Of a stretch of DNA of 64,000 nucleotides, positions 47,590 through 59,438 are shown in pieces. The notes beneath the pieces were generated by a model that saw only the letters and a list, made by a program, of their open reading frames with translations, did no database searches and had not been told where the DNA came from. Both the position numbers and the translations under genes were made by a program. The stretch lies in the NCBI GenBank assembly GCA_025200525.1, contig CM045761.1:95828182-95892181 (forward strand), written 5' to 3'. The number at the start of each line of letters is the position of its first letter. The first letter of the stretch is position 1. This DNA comes from Camellia lanceoleosa (lineage: Eukaryota; Streptophyta; Magnoliopsida; Ericales; Theaceae).

Positions 47590-48123
47590 TTTAATTTTTA
47601 GATACACGTAACATAAATATACTTAAAAACTATAATATTTGTAAAATAAATCTTTAAGAACTTCACCAACCAACAATACAAAATACAAAAATTCAATATA
47701 TTTTTTATATTCTTGTGTATTTATTAATTTCTTAAAATATTTTTTTACAAATATTTTACTTTCTAAATTCATCTAAGCAAAGTGCATCTAAAAAAAAAAA
47801 AAAATTGATTAAAATTTTTAAATATTTATTAAAAAAAAAAAAAGGCAACAAATAAAAATCTCAATTTTAAAAAAATTAAATTCAAAAAATTAAAACCTAA
47901 CACAGTATTGTTCAAATTTAACACTTGTTTGATGAGGCTCGCACACATTGCTTTAGGTTCTTATCTGCATTGTAAACTTTTTTTTGGAAAACCAAAATTT
48001 GATAGCAAAGTTAAGGCACAGAAATTGTATGAAAATCCCAGGAAAATGTGCACACCAGCATCATCTCGCATTCCCTCAAGCCAAAAAAAAAAAAAAAAAA
48101 AAAAAGCACCTCGAGTGATATGA

Positions 48124-48391
48124 AGACAGCTATTGTATTTCCAATACTCCACCTTGTACCACAATTTGTATCAAAAAATTCAACATCTTAAGCATCTGAA
48201 TGGAAATGAAAGAAAAAAACAATCATTGACATCTTCAAGCTCCAGCATATAATTATATGACAGCAATTGTACTTCCAATACTCCACCTTCTACCACAATT
48301 TGTATCAAAAAAATTCAACAGCTAAAGCATCTGATTGGAAATGAAAGAAAAAAACAATCATTGACATCTTCAAACTCCAGCATATTATAAT
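48124..48391. repeat. Direct duplication, about 134-bp period, downstream of RAB7
   Basis: GACAGCTATTGTATTTCCAA at about 48124 recurs as GACAGCAATTGTACTTCCAA at about 48258. Similarity runs through CTCCACCTT, ACCACAATTTGTATCAAAAA and AATCATTGACATCTTCAA. It lies 240-500 bases beyond the RAB7 stop and could fall in the 3' UTR. The stretch 47590-48123 holds only A/T-rich sequence and a long A run near 48082-48105. Confidence 0.8.
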
Positions 48392-48626
48392 ATTCCTTCA
48401 CCATTCATTCACAATATTCCGCACCGCTAGCAATTTTGAGCACAGTAAGCAAAATATGGAGTCCTAAAAGCACTAGCTAAATGAAATCACAACATTTTAA
48501 CTTTCAACAATAACTGAACAGTGTGCTTAAAGTCAATCAAATGCGACTCTCCGAAATCAAGCACCATACAACCAAGTTCAATCCCAAGGGTTTTTATAGT
48601 TACCCGAAAAATATCAGATAGTAGAT

Positions 48627-51600
48627 TTAGCAATCGCATCCAGTTGGCCTCGGCTGACTGCTGCTTGCAACGTCAATCGTGTCCGGCAGGTATCTTCATA
48701 CCATAAAGAATTACCAACAAAGCAACAAAAATAGGAAAAGGCAGAAAATTTGGTGTTAATAACAATTTGTAATGCAATACTTCAAAACTAAAAACATTTT
48801 TCATTCCACAAAGTAATTTTCACTTAGAACAGTAAGCACCTCCAACTTCACAAACTATATAATTAACACAATCACTCTCTCTAACTATATAATTTTGCTC
48901 TCTAACTTCAGAATATCTAACAATTCGATGAAATGTTCATAATTAAATTATTTCCAGAATAAGTGAGCAGAAGGTAAATAAAACTTTTATGGACTTGCTA
49001 ACAGCAGAATATCTAACAGGATAATGAAATTAATTCCAGGGTAAGAGGGCAGACAGGTAAATTAAAACTTTATAAAGTGCAAAAAAATCTATATTGCAGC
49101 AGAATTAAGAGGTCCTAGAGACCTTTAAATTAGGCAACTCTTCAAAATTTTGAAATGTAGATTAAAGTACCTCAAAATTCTTCCAGAATGATTCCATAAC
49201 TATGGTCAGTAGTTTACTAGTTTCCATAAAGTAAAGGGTTTATTGCACTTTATATTCCTAAATTATCGTCAAATTGTCTACTTAGTCCCTAAACTATCGA
49301 TTTAGTCTACTAAGTCCCTAAATATATAAATCAAAGTTTATTTAGTCCCTAAACTATCAATTAAATCTATTTAGGCCAAGTTTGGCATAACCTAAATAAT
49401 ACAAAAAGTTAAAAAGTCACTATCCTATTTAAGTCACATCATCTTATTTAAATCACATCACCTCTCTAACACATCACATCAAATCTAACCCAAACCCAAC
49501 TCATATAAGCCAATAAGTCAAAAAGTGCACTTTTTTAGAACATCCCAAACCAACCCTACTAAAATATTTAATTCAAACCTATTTGGTCCCTGAAAGAATT
49601 ACAAAAATAAAACATAAGCCCTCGATATTATAAATTAGTAAAATACCCTATGAAGTTAAAATTTTATCTCAAAAAAAAACTTTAAATTTGTATTTTGTCT
49701 TTAAAAAGTTGGGCGTCAAAAAGTTGGGCGTCAGTTCTTATGGTGAGGTGAGTTTCCTTTGTAAAGGTAAGGATAATTATCCATAGCATTTTCTTACTTA
49801 TTATCTACAATGACTACGTGCTTGCTTTTATTTAGTATTATATGTCAGATTTCGTTTATAATTTCTAATTGATTGTTTTTAGGGGATTTTTTTTAAGGTC
49901 TTTGGCCTTAAGATTTTATAGTATAAAGGACATCCAATATTTTTATTATGTCTAAGGTCCCTCAACATCGATCCAGAAAAAATTCAATCCAAAGAATCTC
50001 TGCAGAGAAATTCTGAAAAAGCTAAAGAAATTCTTTGGATTCCAGTCTAGAGAATTTCTCTGGTTTTCGCAAGAATTTTTCTAGGTTTAAACCAGAAAAT
50101 TTCTCTGCCTACCCAATCACGATGTGCAATACACAAACCGATCACCCAAATAAGCAACAACAACAACCAATATACATATATCTAGAGAATTTCTCTAGAT
50201 TTCCTAGAGAAATTCTCTGGATTCCAGTCTAGAGAATTTCTCTGGCTTTCTAGAGAATTTCTCTGGATTTTTTTTTTAATTTGAAGAAACAGTAATGAAG
50301 AGTTCAAGGAACAGAGCATCTGGCTTCACTGTGATTTGTATTTGTCCATGGGAAGACCAGAGAAATTCTCTGGATTCCAGTTTAGAGATTTTTTCTGGAT
50401 TTCTAGAGATTTTCTCTAGATTTCAAGAAACAGTAATGAAGAGTTCAAGAAACACCAAAAAATTTCTCTACCTTCCCAATTACGATGTGCAATACACAAA
50501 TCGATCATCCAAATAAGCAACAACAACAACCAATATACATACATCCAGAGAATTTCTCTGAACTTCCCAGAGAATTTCTCTAGATTCTCTGCATTCCAGA
50601 TTAGAGATTTTCTCTGGATTTTCTTTAGATTTCAAGAAACAGTAATGAAGAGTTCACGGAACAGAGCATCTGGTTTCACTGTGATTTGCATTTGTCCATG
50701 GGAAGGCTAGAGAAATTTTCTGGGTTCCAATGTAGAAATTTTCTCTGGATTTCAAGAAACAGTAATGAAGAGTTCAAGAAACACCAGAAAATTTCTCTGC
50801 CTTCCAAATCACGATGTGCAATACACAAATCGATCACCCAAATAAGCAACAACAACAACCAACATACATATATCCAGAGAATTTCTTTGGACTTCTTAGA
50901 GAATATCTCTCCAGAAAAATTCTAGAAAGGCCAGAGAAATTCTTTGGATTCCAGTCTAGAGAATTTCTCTGGATTTTCTCTGGATTTCAAGAAACAATAA
51001 TGAAAAGTTCAAGGAACAAAGCATCTAGCTTCACTGTGATTTGCATTTGTCTATACACATAATACGTATACAACTCCTCAAATACTAAAACTTTAAATCC
51101 GAAATTAAAGAACTCAACATTCCCAAATCCTTTAAGACCCATCAACACCATACAAAATTGTCAAACAAACCGTAATCACATTGTTCTTGAGACAGATTTT
51201 CAAGAAACACACTATATTGCAGAAAATAAAGAAAACAAAACAGGGGAAAAACAGAGAGAGAGAGAAAGAATATATACGACCGCGAGAGGAGATGCGGGAG
51301 AAGATGGCAGCAGTGGGAGGAGATGCAAAGAAGTGAAAGAGCTATCGGCGATAGGCGGAGTTCATTGAGAGAGAGAGAGAGAGGAAGGACGGGTTTGATT
51401 TGAGAGAATTAAATTTCTCAGTGATATATAGGTGTTTAGGTTGAGGGACCTTAAACACCACAAAATAATATTGTAGATCTCTTCCATTACTAAAAATGGG
51501 ATAGGGACCTTTGACAAATTTTCTCTTGTTTTTAAGTTTTTTGCTAAAGTTATTTTATAACTTAATTAATGTATTATTTTATTTTATTATTATTTGTAGC

Positions 51601-54600
51601 GAAGCGTTATTGTTTAAATTATTTAATTCTATTTCATCAAGATAGCTAATACTCATATAATTTTATTGGCAAGGAAAAACTAGAATCTAATACTAATTTA
51701 AATACACAATGAAATAAAACACTTTTTCAAGACAAAATAAAAATTTAAAGACTAAATAATAACACTTATGGGCATATATTTTATTTTTGTAATCCTTTTA
51801 GGACTAAATAAGTTTGAATTAAATACTTTACGGACTTAATAAATTCAATCGATAGTATAGGGATCAAATAGACTTTGATTTGTATGCTTTAGGGACTGAG
51901 TACACAAAATCGATAGTTCAAGGACTAAGTAGATAATTTGGCAATAATTTAGGAGTAGAAAATGTAATAAACCCTAAAATAAATAAGCATTGTTCAAAGT
52001 GAAAAAACATACCCACTAAAAATTAAAGAAAACAATATATAAACCAAGTGGAAAAGCGAAATAGGAGGTTTACACAACACTTGAAAGACAATATACACAA
52101 GTCAAAATGCACCCAATGAACTCAAAATGTTACATTTGACGAATTGTCTTGAGACATTGAAATTTTAACCAATATAAAGTTCACTATGTAATTTCATCAG
52201 AGAAGGATTCACTATTACCTCAATCCGAATTTTCGCAATCACCAAGAAAAGCAACTTGGCAAATGCAAAAACAATTTCATCTAGGTAGTACCATCACTCA
52301 CCACAGGTAAGAGAAAATAAACACACATACACTCCCACCCACGTACAGGTAGCAAGTACCCAAAATTTCAGTGGTGCACCTCCTAGAGAGCAGCTTGATT
52401 TCTATGGAAATCCAAAAATTTGTTATGCATCTCATACATGTTTTGAATCATTAACGGTGACAAATTGAAATTCTTTTTATGCTGACTGCAGACAGTCAAG
52501 ATTCGAGGTTCCCAATCATTGTATGCTCCATCAGCACAACGGACTACCAATAATTTATCAAGTGGATGCAAGCAAAAATTATGATGTGTCGTGTTCAATG
52601 ATATGGATAATTTTCATTTATTTATATTTTTACTCACATTTCTTCCTCTTCCCCACTCTTCAGGGCATTCTTTGCTATGACCTGGAAAGCTTCTTCAACA
52701 TTGATGCCCTCCTTGGCTGATGTCTCAAAGTATGGAATATTCCCTTTTGAGGCACACCAAGCCCGAGCCTTTTTCTCAGAAACCTGAAAAAATTCACAAA
52801 AAACAGTAAGCTGATATCTACATTGAGAGAAAATCATATCATTTTGGAAAACTAATTGGTAAACCTAAAGATTCAAATAAATACCAACCACTCTATTATT
52901 TCCACCATCCACATCAATCTTGTTGCCTATAACAACAAATGGGAAATTTTCTGGATCGGAAGGGCTTGCCTGCATTAGAGTTCTCAAACCATCAGTTTAT
53001 ATTGATGTTTCACTTAAATTATAAAACTATACACAACCACAAGAAGAAAGCTATTAAACCATGCATAATAAGTTTATTGTTGTTCTTGTTGACAGGAAGG
53101 AGAAGGAAAAGAGGAAACTCAAATGAAAAAAGCAAAAAACCCAACAACTTGCAGCTGACCCAAGGAGCCTTCTGCTCTAGTCAGCTCTGCATAGAAACAT
53201 ATTCTTGATGAAGGAAGACACAAAACAAGAGGAAAAAGAAAAAAAAAAAAAGATTGTAAGACTAACAGAAGATTAATAAAAAATGATAATTTTGATTTAC
53301 TAGATCCTATTATGTAGAAATACCAAACATACCCCTAGAATACATGAACATCTATACCTGAATAAGGAACTCTTCCCTCCAATTGTTTAGATTGTCAAAT
53401 GACTTCATCACATTTACATCATATACAAGAACACAGCAATCAGCACCACGGTAGAAAGCAACACCTAGACTTTGAAATCTTTCCTGGCCAGCTGTATCCC
53501 AGATCTGCCAAAACAAAAGGTGAACTCAATCTATAAGGCACAACTCATTCAGTTAAACAGGAGTTTAAGATACCCACATAGGTACACTAAAATCTAACGA
53601 TAGAAATGGCAAGGCAAAATAACTATGTCGTAAACATGCAAGCAGAACTGTGAATAGTATTGGCACCTTCTAACGAACTAGAAGCAATAATTTGGTAAAC
53701 AGAGAGACTCTGCTTAAGCGATACAGCAGTAAAAGCATGCCAATGTCAACAACATAATTTAAAAAACAATTATATTATCGCACTCAATCAAGCAGTCCCA
53801 TAAAAAAGAAAAGAGGCCGTATTAGTAAATAACACTCACATTATCACATTTTATGAATTGTTTGACAACTAGCTCCATTCTTCTCACTATATGGTAGAAG
53901 ACTTAACATTTTAGTATTTTTTTTTTTTTATCTCTTTCATGAGCAAATGTTAAACAGAGTTAGCAGTTTCATCACATGGAAGACAGCACGCTTCATGAGA
54001 CATTAACACAACCAGACCTCTGTCAAATTGGAAAAGCAATGACTTCCATCAGCGACGGGATTGGGAGGTTGGGAAATAAGTAGATCTGATGGTTGGTTTG
54101 TATGGAGTTCGAGTTGTGGGTGAGAGGGATATTTATTTGGTGTGGCAGCGGCAGGGTGCTAAGGAGGTTTTTTTGGTGTCGTCTTTTCTCTAAGCTTTGG
54201 TGGGAGGCGTAGATACTAAGTGCCCGTTTGCCTACTTGGCTTTTTTAGTGATTTTTTGGCTTTTTTATGAGGTGTTAAAAGTTATGTTTGGAATGTTTTT
54301 TTAGTTGAATAGATAGTTGTGAGGAGAAAAGTGATTGATTGATATATATGATGTGGCATTTTGGTTTTTTTTGGCATTTTGACTTTTTTGTGGCTTTTTA
54401 GCAAGAAAACACAAACCAACCAAGGCCTCAATTTTTGTGGCAGAGTATTTGGATTGCTTGAGTTCCTTCCAAGGTTGCATTTTGTGTGGACGGCGGTGTT
54501 AGATAGGATTTTGACAATCGATAATCTTATTCAGTATTGGCAAATTTTGGTTAACTAGTTTTTTTTTTACCTCATATTTTAGCGAAAAAGTTACTAAAAT

Positions 54601-57600
54601 AGCTTGCTCCCAAACGAAACTGAAATCATGAAATAATATGATTTGATATCAAGTACAGTCTATAAATATTAAAGTTTGAATTTCATTTCTGTTGGTGAGA
54701 AAATAACTTTTTGTCTCTTTGATGGTGCACTGGTAGGTTTTCTTTTAGTTTTTTTTTTTTTTCCCTTCCTCAAGCACACAATTGGTGTGGAACCCAGCAC
54801 CAGAGATGAGTACCATGACTTAACAATGAATACAAATATGATAAAGAGTTTTTTTCTTTTTTTTATTAGATTGTGAATTCTGCAATAGATCTTGACACTG
54901 CTGAAAATACTCTTTGCCTTCAAACAAGAATTCCCAAATCTCTTTTTTCAGCGGTCCCATCAACTCATCTCCAATGGTGGATTCTGCATACAAAATGATT
55001 ATATGATTTCCAATAGCCATGGCCTGTTCAGATTGTATGCTGTTTCATTCTTGGCTTCTTTATTTTTATTTATTTATTTTACTGTGATACGGGACCCACG
55101 TGCGGTGCACCATTTCTTATATATCCACCAAACGCTGCAACTCTGGCTGATGAGAAAAACACATGAAATGCTGCAACTCTTGGTACAAGTTGTGGCTGAA
55201 TGATATAGCAACAGCTTGTACAAGAAACGTGAGGGTATTTTGGATAGTGAAAAAGTAGAAAGCACTAGCATTCTTAGTACTTTTTAAAATAGTAGTAGAT
55301 AGTAGATTGGTGTTGCATGTGTCGTGGGGATGCAGAATTGGTTGCTTATCTTCTTCATTGCTCTGTGGCAAACTAGTTTTGAGTGTTGATATTGTATGTG
55401 TTTTGCATGGTTTTGATGCAACAAGGTAGTGCCAAGGGTGGTTTTCATAGTTGGAGAGGGGTTAGAGTTGGGAAGAAGTGCAGGACGGTGTGGGCTCTTG
55501 CGCCATTGTGATTGATGTGGTTGACTTGGTTGGAGCGCAATCGACGAATTTTTCAGGAGGGGATGAATATGTGGCTCATTTGAAGTATAGGTTATTGGTG
55601 ATTTTGTATAGTTGGATTTTGGGTAGAGTGGCTACAAATTTGTTTTCTTTAATGGATTTTCTAAATACTCTTTGAGTTCTGGTTGTTGGCTTTTTGGTTG
55701 TCTTTTCCCTTAATATTTGTTAGCATGCAAGATAAGAAAGGAACTTTACTTCTGACATGCAAGATAAACACCCCAAATAGCAAAAACAGGTGTAAAGGGA
55801 AAAGTAACCATTAAAACTTCTAATAAATCATGCAATCAGTGATCACAAATAAAATAGCTCCCTCATCCACCTGATGGATTCCAAGTAGCCTTACAGTTCA
55901 AAGTTTTAAGTGTTAACAGATAAACAATTAGCATAAGAATCTCACCTCCAAAATGAATGGCACCCCTAATCCCACCATGGTTACATATTCCACTAGCATA
56001 AAGGCACGACAAAGAACATCTCGACATTTTGATAGCAATGGTTTTTTTTTTTTTCCCGATTGGCACTAGGGTGTCTAAATCAAAACCCGACTAATCCCAA
56101 GGGTGCACAGACCCTCAGCAAGGAGTTTCCCGCAAGTGCACCACAGTTAATTCAAGAGTTTCTTCCCAATCCAATGGCCCGAGGAACTGTTAGCACCTAA
56201 AAGGTTTCGATCCCTAAACCTTGGAGGGAGGGCCACCAGGCCAACCCCTTAGGGTTAACATTTTGATAGCAATGTTACCAATGAGTTTACCTTGAAATCT
56301 ATGAAAAAGGAGTTTGTAGCTATAGGCTACAGTTGAGAATACACCAAGCTGCAATTAATATTTACACATATCGGAAGAAAGAAGAACAAAACGCTCCATC
56401 TTTTCCAACTTAATTCTATACTCTTGCAAGGAAAATTGATTTAGGTCTATGTTTCTCCCTCATCAATTGGAAGCAAATTTCATGTTGACTGTTCCAATTA
56501 CTCAAAATCAAGTTGTCACATATTAAGATGCCGAATAACTGGGGATTGAAATCTCAGTTCAAGTGGGGCATTAGCCTTATTATCCATAAGGTTAAATCTG
56601 TATTATTCATAATGAATGATTCCATCGATATGATTATGCCCCCCCTTCCCCTGTTGGGATGCCAGGGTCCGGGCTGTTTTAATTTTGGACAGTACAAACA
56701 TTGCTGCCCGATCATATTTATTGCAATGCAGTTATATTGGCTCTTACACTTAGTTGCTTCTATCCGTACAGTACATATAACAACAAAATATTTTATTTAC
56801 TGAAGTCATTCGCCATCCCACTTGTAGTTTGCGGTTCAATCTCTTGAATAAAATGGGCAGAAAACAGAACCAATAAATCTTTACTATATGATAAGAGAGA
56901 CTGCTAAGTTGGATTGGAGAACATAAAGCATTTAATTCATCTGACAATAAGGAAGGAAATACGCCGTTAAACTGATAATGAATCCAACCATCACAATTTT
57001 TTGAAGGTAAACATACTAGTTTCCATCGACATGACCCCCTCATTGCAAAATGAATATATTTTGCAACAACAGTTCACCCTTATGTTTGACGTTTATGGTG
57101 ATTGGGAAAAAGAGCAAAACAAATAAATCGTAAAGAACTCATGATGATTAAAAAGAGAGGCAATCAATCAATGCAAAAACTTCATCATCTCAAACAAGAA
57201 ACTGCAATGACATGCAACATAATACAAGGATTGACATCCTCTACTTTGGGCATCACTTTATCCTACAAATATTGACATGTCCTATGATGATCCATCCAAG
57301 TAAAACCATCCAAAAAACACAACTAGGTTCACTTGGCACTGGAGACATGGATGGCACTGCATAGCAGACTCGAGCACCCACTTGAGAAAACATCAGATTC
57401 AATTATTTTCAGTGGCAATAATAATAACAACAGAAAAACACTTCCAGTCACTCAAAAAGTTCATCTTAAGCCCAAGCACTATCTCTACTTCAACAGAAAA
57501 CAATTTAGCAAGGGTGCCTTATTAGCTAAACTAGTAATGATGCCCATGCTTTGCATGGGATCTAGTTTATTATTAATGAGTTTTGGTGGAGTTGTCATTG

Positions 57601-59407
57601 TGTTTTCTGTTGCTAAATTTTACCAACTTCATCTAAATAGTAAAGTCTAATAGTCGGAAAATGCCATGGTGCGCACCCCTTTAGGGATGCATACCATATG
57701 CACCCTACCACAAAATGTAAAACTTTATCACAAAATTTCGTAACATCAACCACAAAATGCATAACCTCATTACAAATTGGCGTAACAAAATGTCCAAAAT
57801 TTTGTGGTTGATGTTGCAAAAGCTTGTGACTTGGTTGCGACATTTTTTGTTACGCCAATTTGTGACAAGGTTATGCATTTTGTGGTTAATGTTACAAAAT
57901 TTTATGATAAAATTACACATTTTGTGATAGGAGTGCATAAGGTATGCACAGCATATCATAGGAGAACCCCTAATAGTATGTCAAAAGGGTTGCCAAAATA
58001 TAGTACTCATAAACTCTATATCAAATTTGGCACAAGATTTGACAAAATGTGCATCCCAAAAAGGGTACATATGGTGTACACCTTACCAACAAAAAAAAAA
58101 GTACCAACTTTTACCACCAAAAATAACTTTTTATGACAGTAAGTATAACTTATGTCACAAAAAACATAACTTTTTCATTCATAACTTTAGGGGTGCACAC
58201 GGTAACTTCGCCATTCATAACTTTCACCAAAAAAATAGTAACTTTTCTTACGATGTGCACATTTTTAGGGGTGCACATTGTAGCATTTCCCCTTTTGGTT
58301 TCGTAATGGAGCCCACAAATGGAATTTTGAGTTGACCAAAAAAGAAAAAAAGAAAAAGAAAACTATTACACCATTGGAGCAATATTGCTAAAATTTAAAA
58401 TTTGCACAATGTAGCACTATTTAAATTTTGTTTTGACTATTCATTTTAACTATTTAGATGCATGCATTTTTAAGCAAGATGTACAAGCACTTTGAACTTC
58501 TTGACAAATGTCCCAATGGCTCACACTCATGAAATCCACTATTAATTTAAGCACAAATAAAATAGCTGATATTAAAATCATATGAATCTAGAGACTATTG
58601 GTAACACTCTTAGTGTCTTCAATGATTCAATAGCTCAATAGCTAGTTATTGTAAAATTTTAGTAATATTTTCTTACAAAATGTTAAATAAAAAATCATTT
58701 TTAACTACACTACTGCAATGGTTCCCATGTTATTTTGGCACAACCAACTCCATATCAGTTTTTGATCAGTGGATCTATTTTCTAAAAAACATCTTGTGAT
58801 CATGATTGTCCTTGTTGATGAGACAAATTTGACACAAAATTTAACTTTTTAAAATTTTAACTCAAGATTTTGAAATACCATTAAAGTACAGTAGGTAAAT
58901 ACCTTAGAAACTCTCTCATCACTCAGCCTCCTCATCACTGAACTCAATTCCTATCATCTTAGGCGAATTCTTAAACTGAAGGCTTGTTTGGCTATAAGTT
59001 CATTTTTGGCTTAAAAAGGTTAAAAGTAAAAAACTTGTTTACTTTTTGCTAAATAAGCAAGTGTAAAATGGTACACTACTACCAAAAAACAAAAGTTTAA
59101 AAAGACATACAAAGTTTTCCATAACAAAACTTATTTTTTTTAGGGTTAATTACACAAACCTCCCTTGAGGTTTCTAACAATTACGGGGAGCTCCCCTGTA
59201 GTTTTTGAAATTACACTAACCTCCCCTTTGTCATCCCACTATTACACTACTTAACAGAATTTGATGATGTAAGCCAATTTTAGTATCAAAATGCCAAAAT
59301 TGCCCTTGACAAAATATAACCAAACAAACTTTTATTGATCCATCCTATGTCCAAACACCTACCTAATCAAATTCTCTGGTTATCTCAACAATCCATGACC
59401 GAAAAAA

Positions 59408-59438
<31 letters not shown>

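Larger units (their letters stand above)
49235..51975. mobile_element. Long inverted-repeat element of 2.7 kb in a RAB7 intron
   Basis: The left end AGGGTTTATTGCACTTTATA and the right end (reverse complement AGGGTTTATTACATTTTCTA) begin arms that align for at least 260 bp. The arms carry repeated CTTAGTCCCTAAACTATCGA motifs. Weaker inverted similarity near 49950-49970 and 51440-51480 (AAGGTCCCTCAAC) may extend them towards 540 bp. The interior is mostly tandem repeats (49980-51060) followed by a purine-rich segment. No transposase is present. Long arms suggest a Mutator-like non-autonomous element; no clear 9-bp duplication was found. Confidence 0.7.

Noticed and set aside
50035..51062. Several open frames with repeated ENFSGF/ENFSRF peptides
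   Set aside because: They come from tandem AGAGAATTTCTCT repeats, occur in several frames, and lack a start context or splice structure.
52638..53504. RAB7 exons taken alone as a truncated retro-pseudogene
   Set aside because: Introns are present with correct splice sites, and matching upstream and downstream exons were found at 63639-63897 and 48627-48693.
57613..58335. Open frames of 76-110 codons on both strands
   Set aside because: Mirror-image translations of a foldback palindrome; no known domain.
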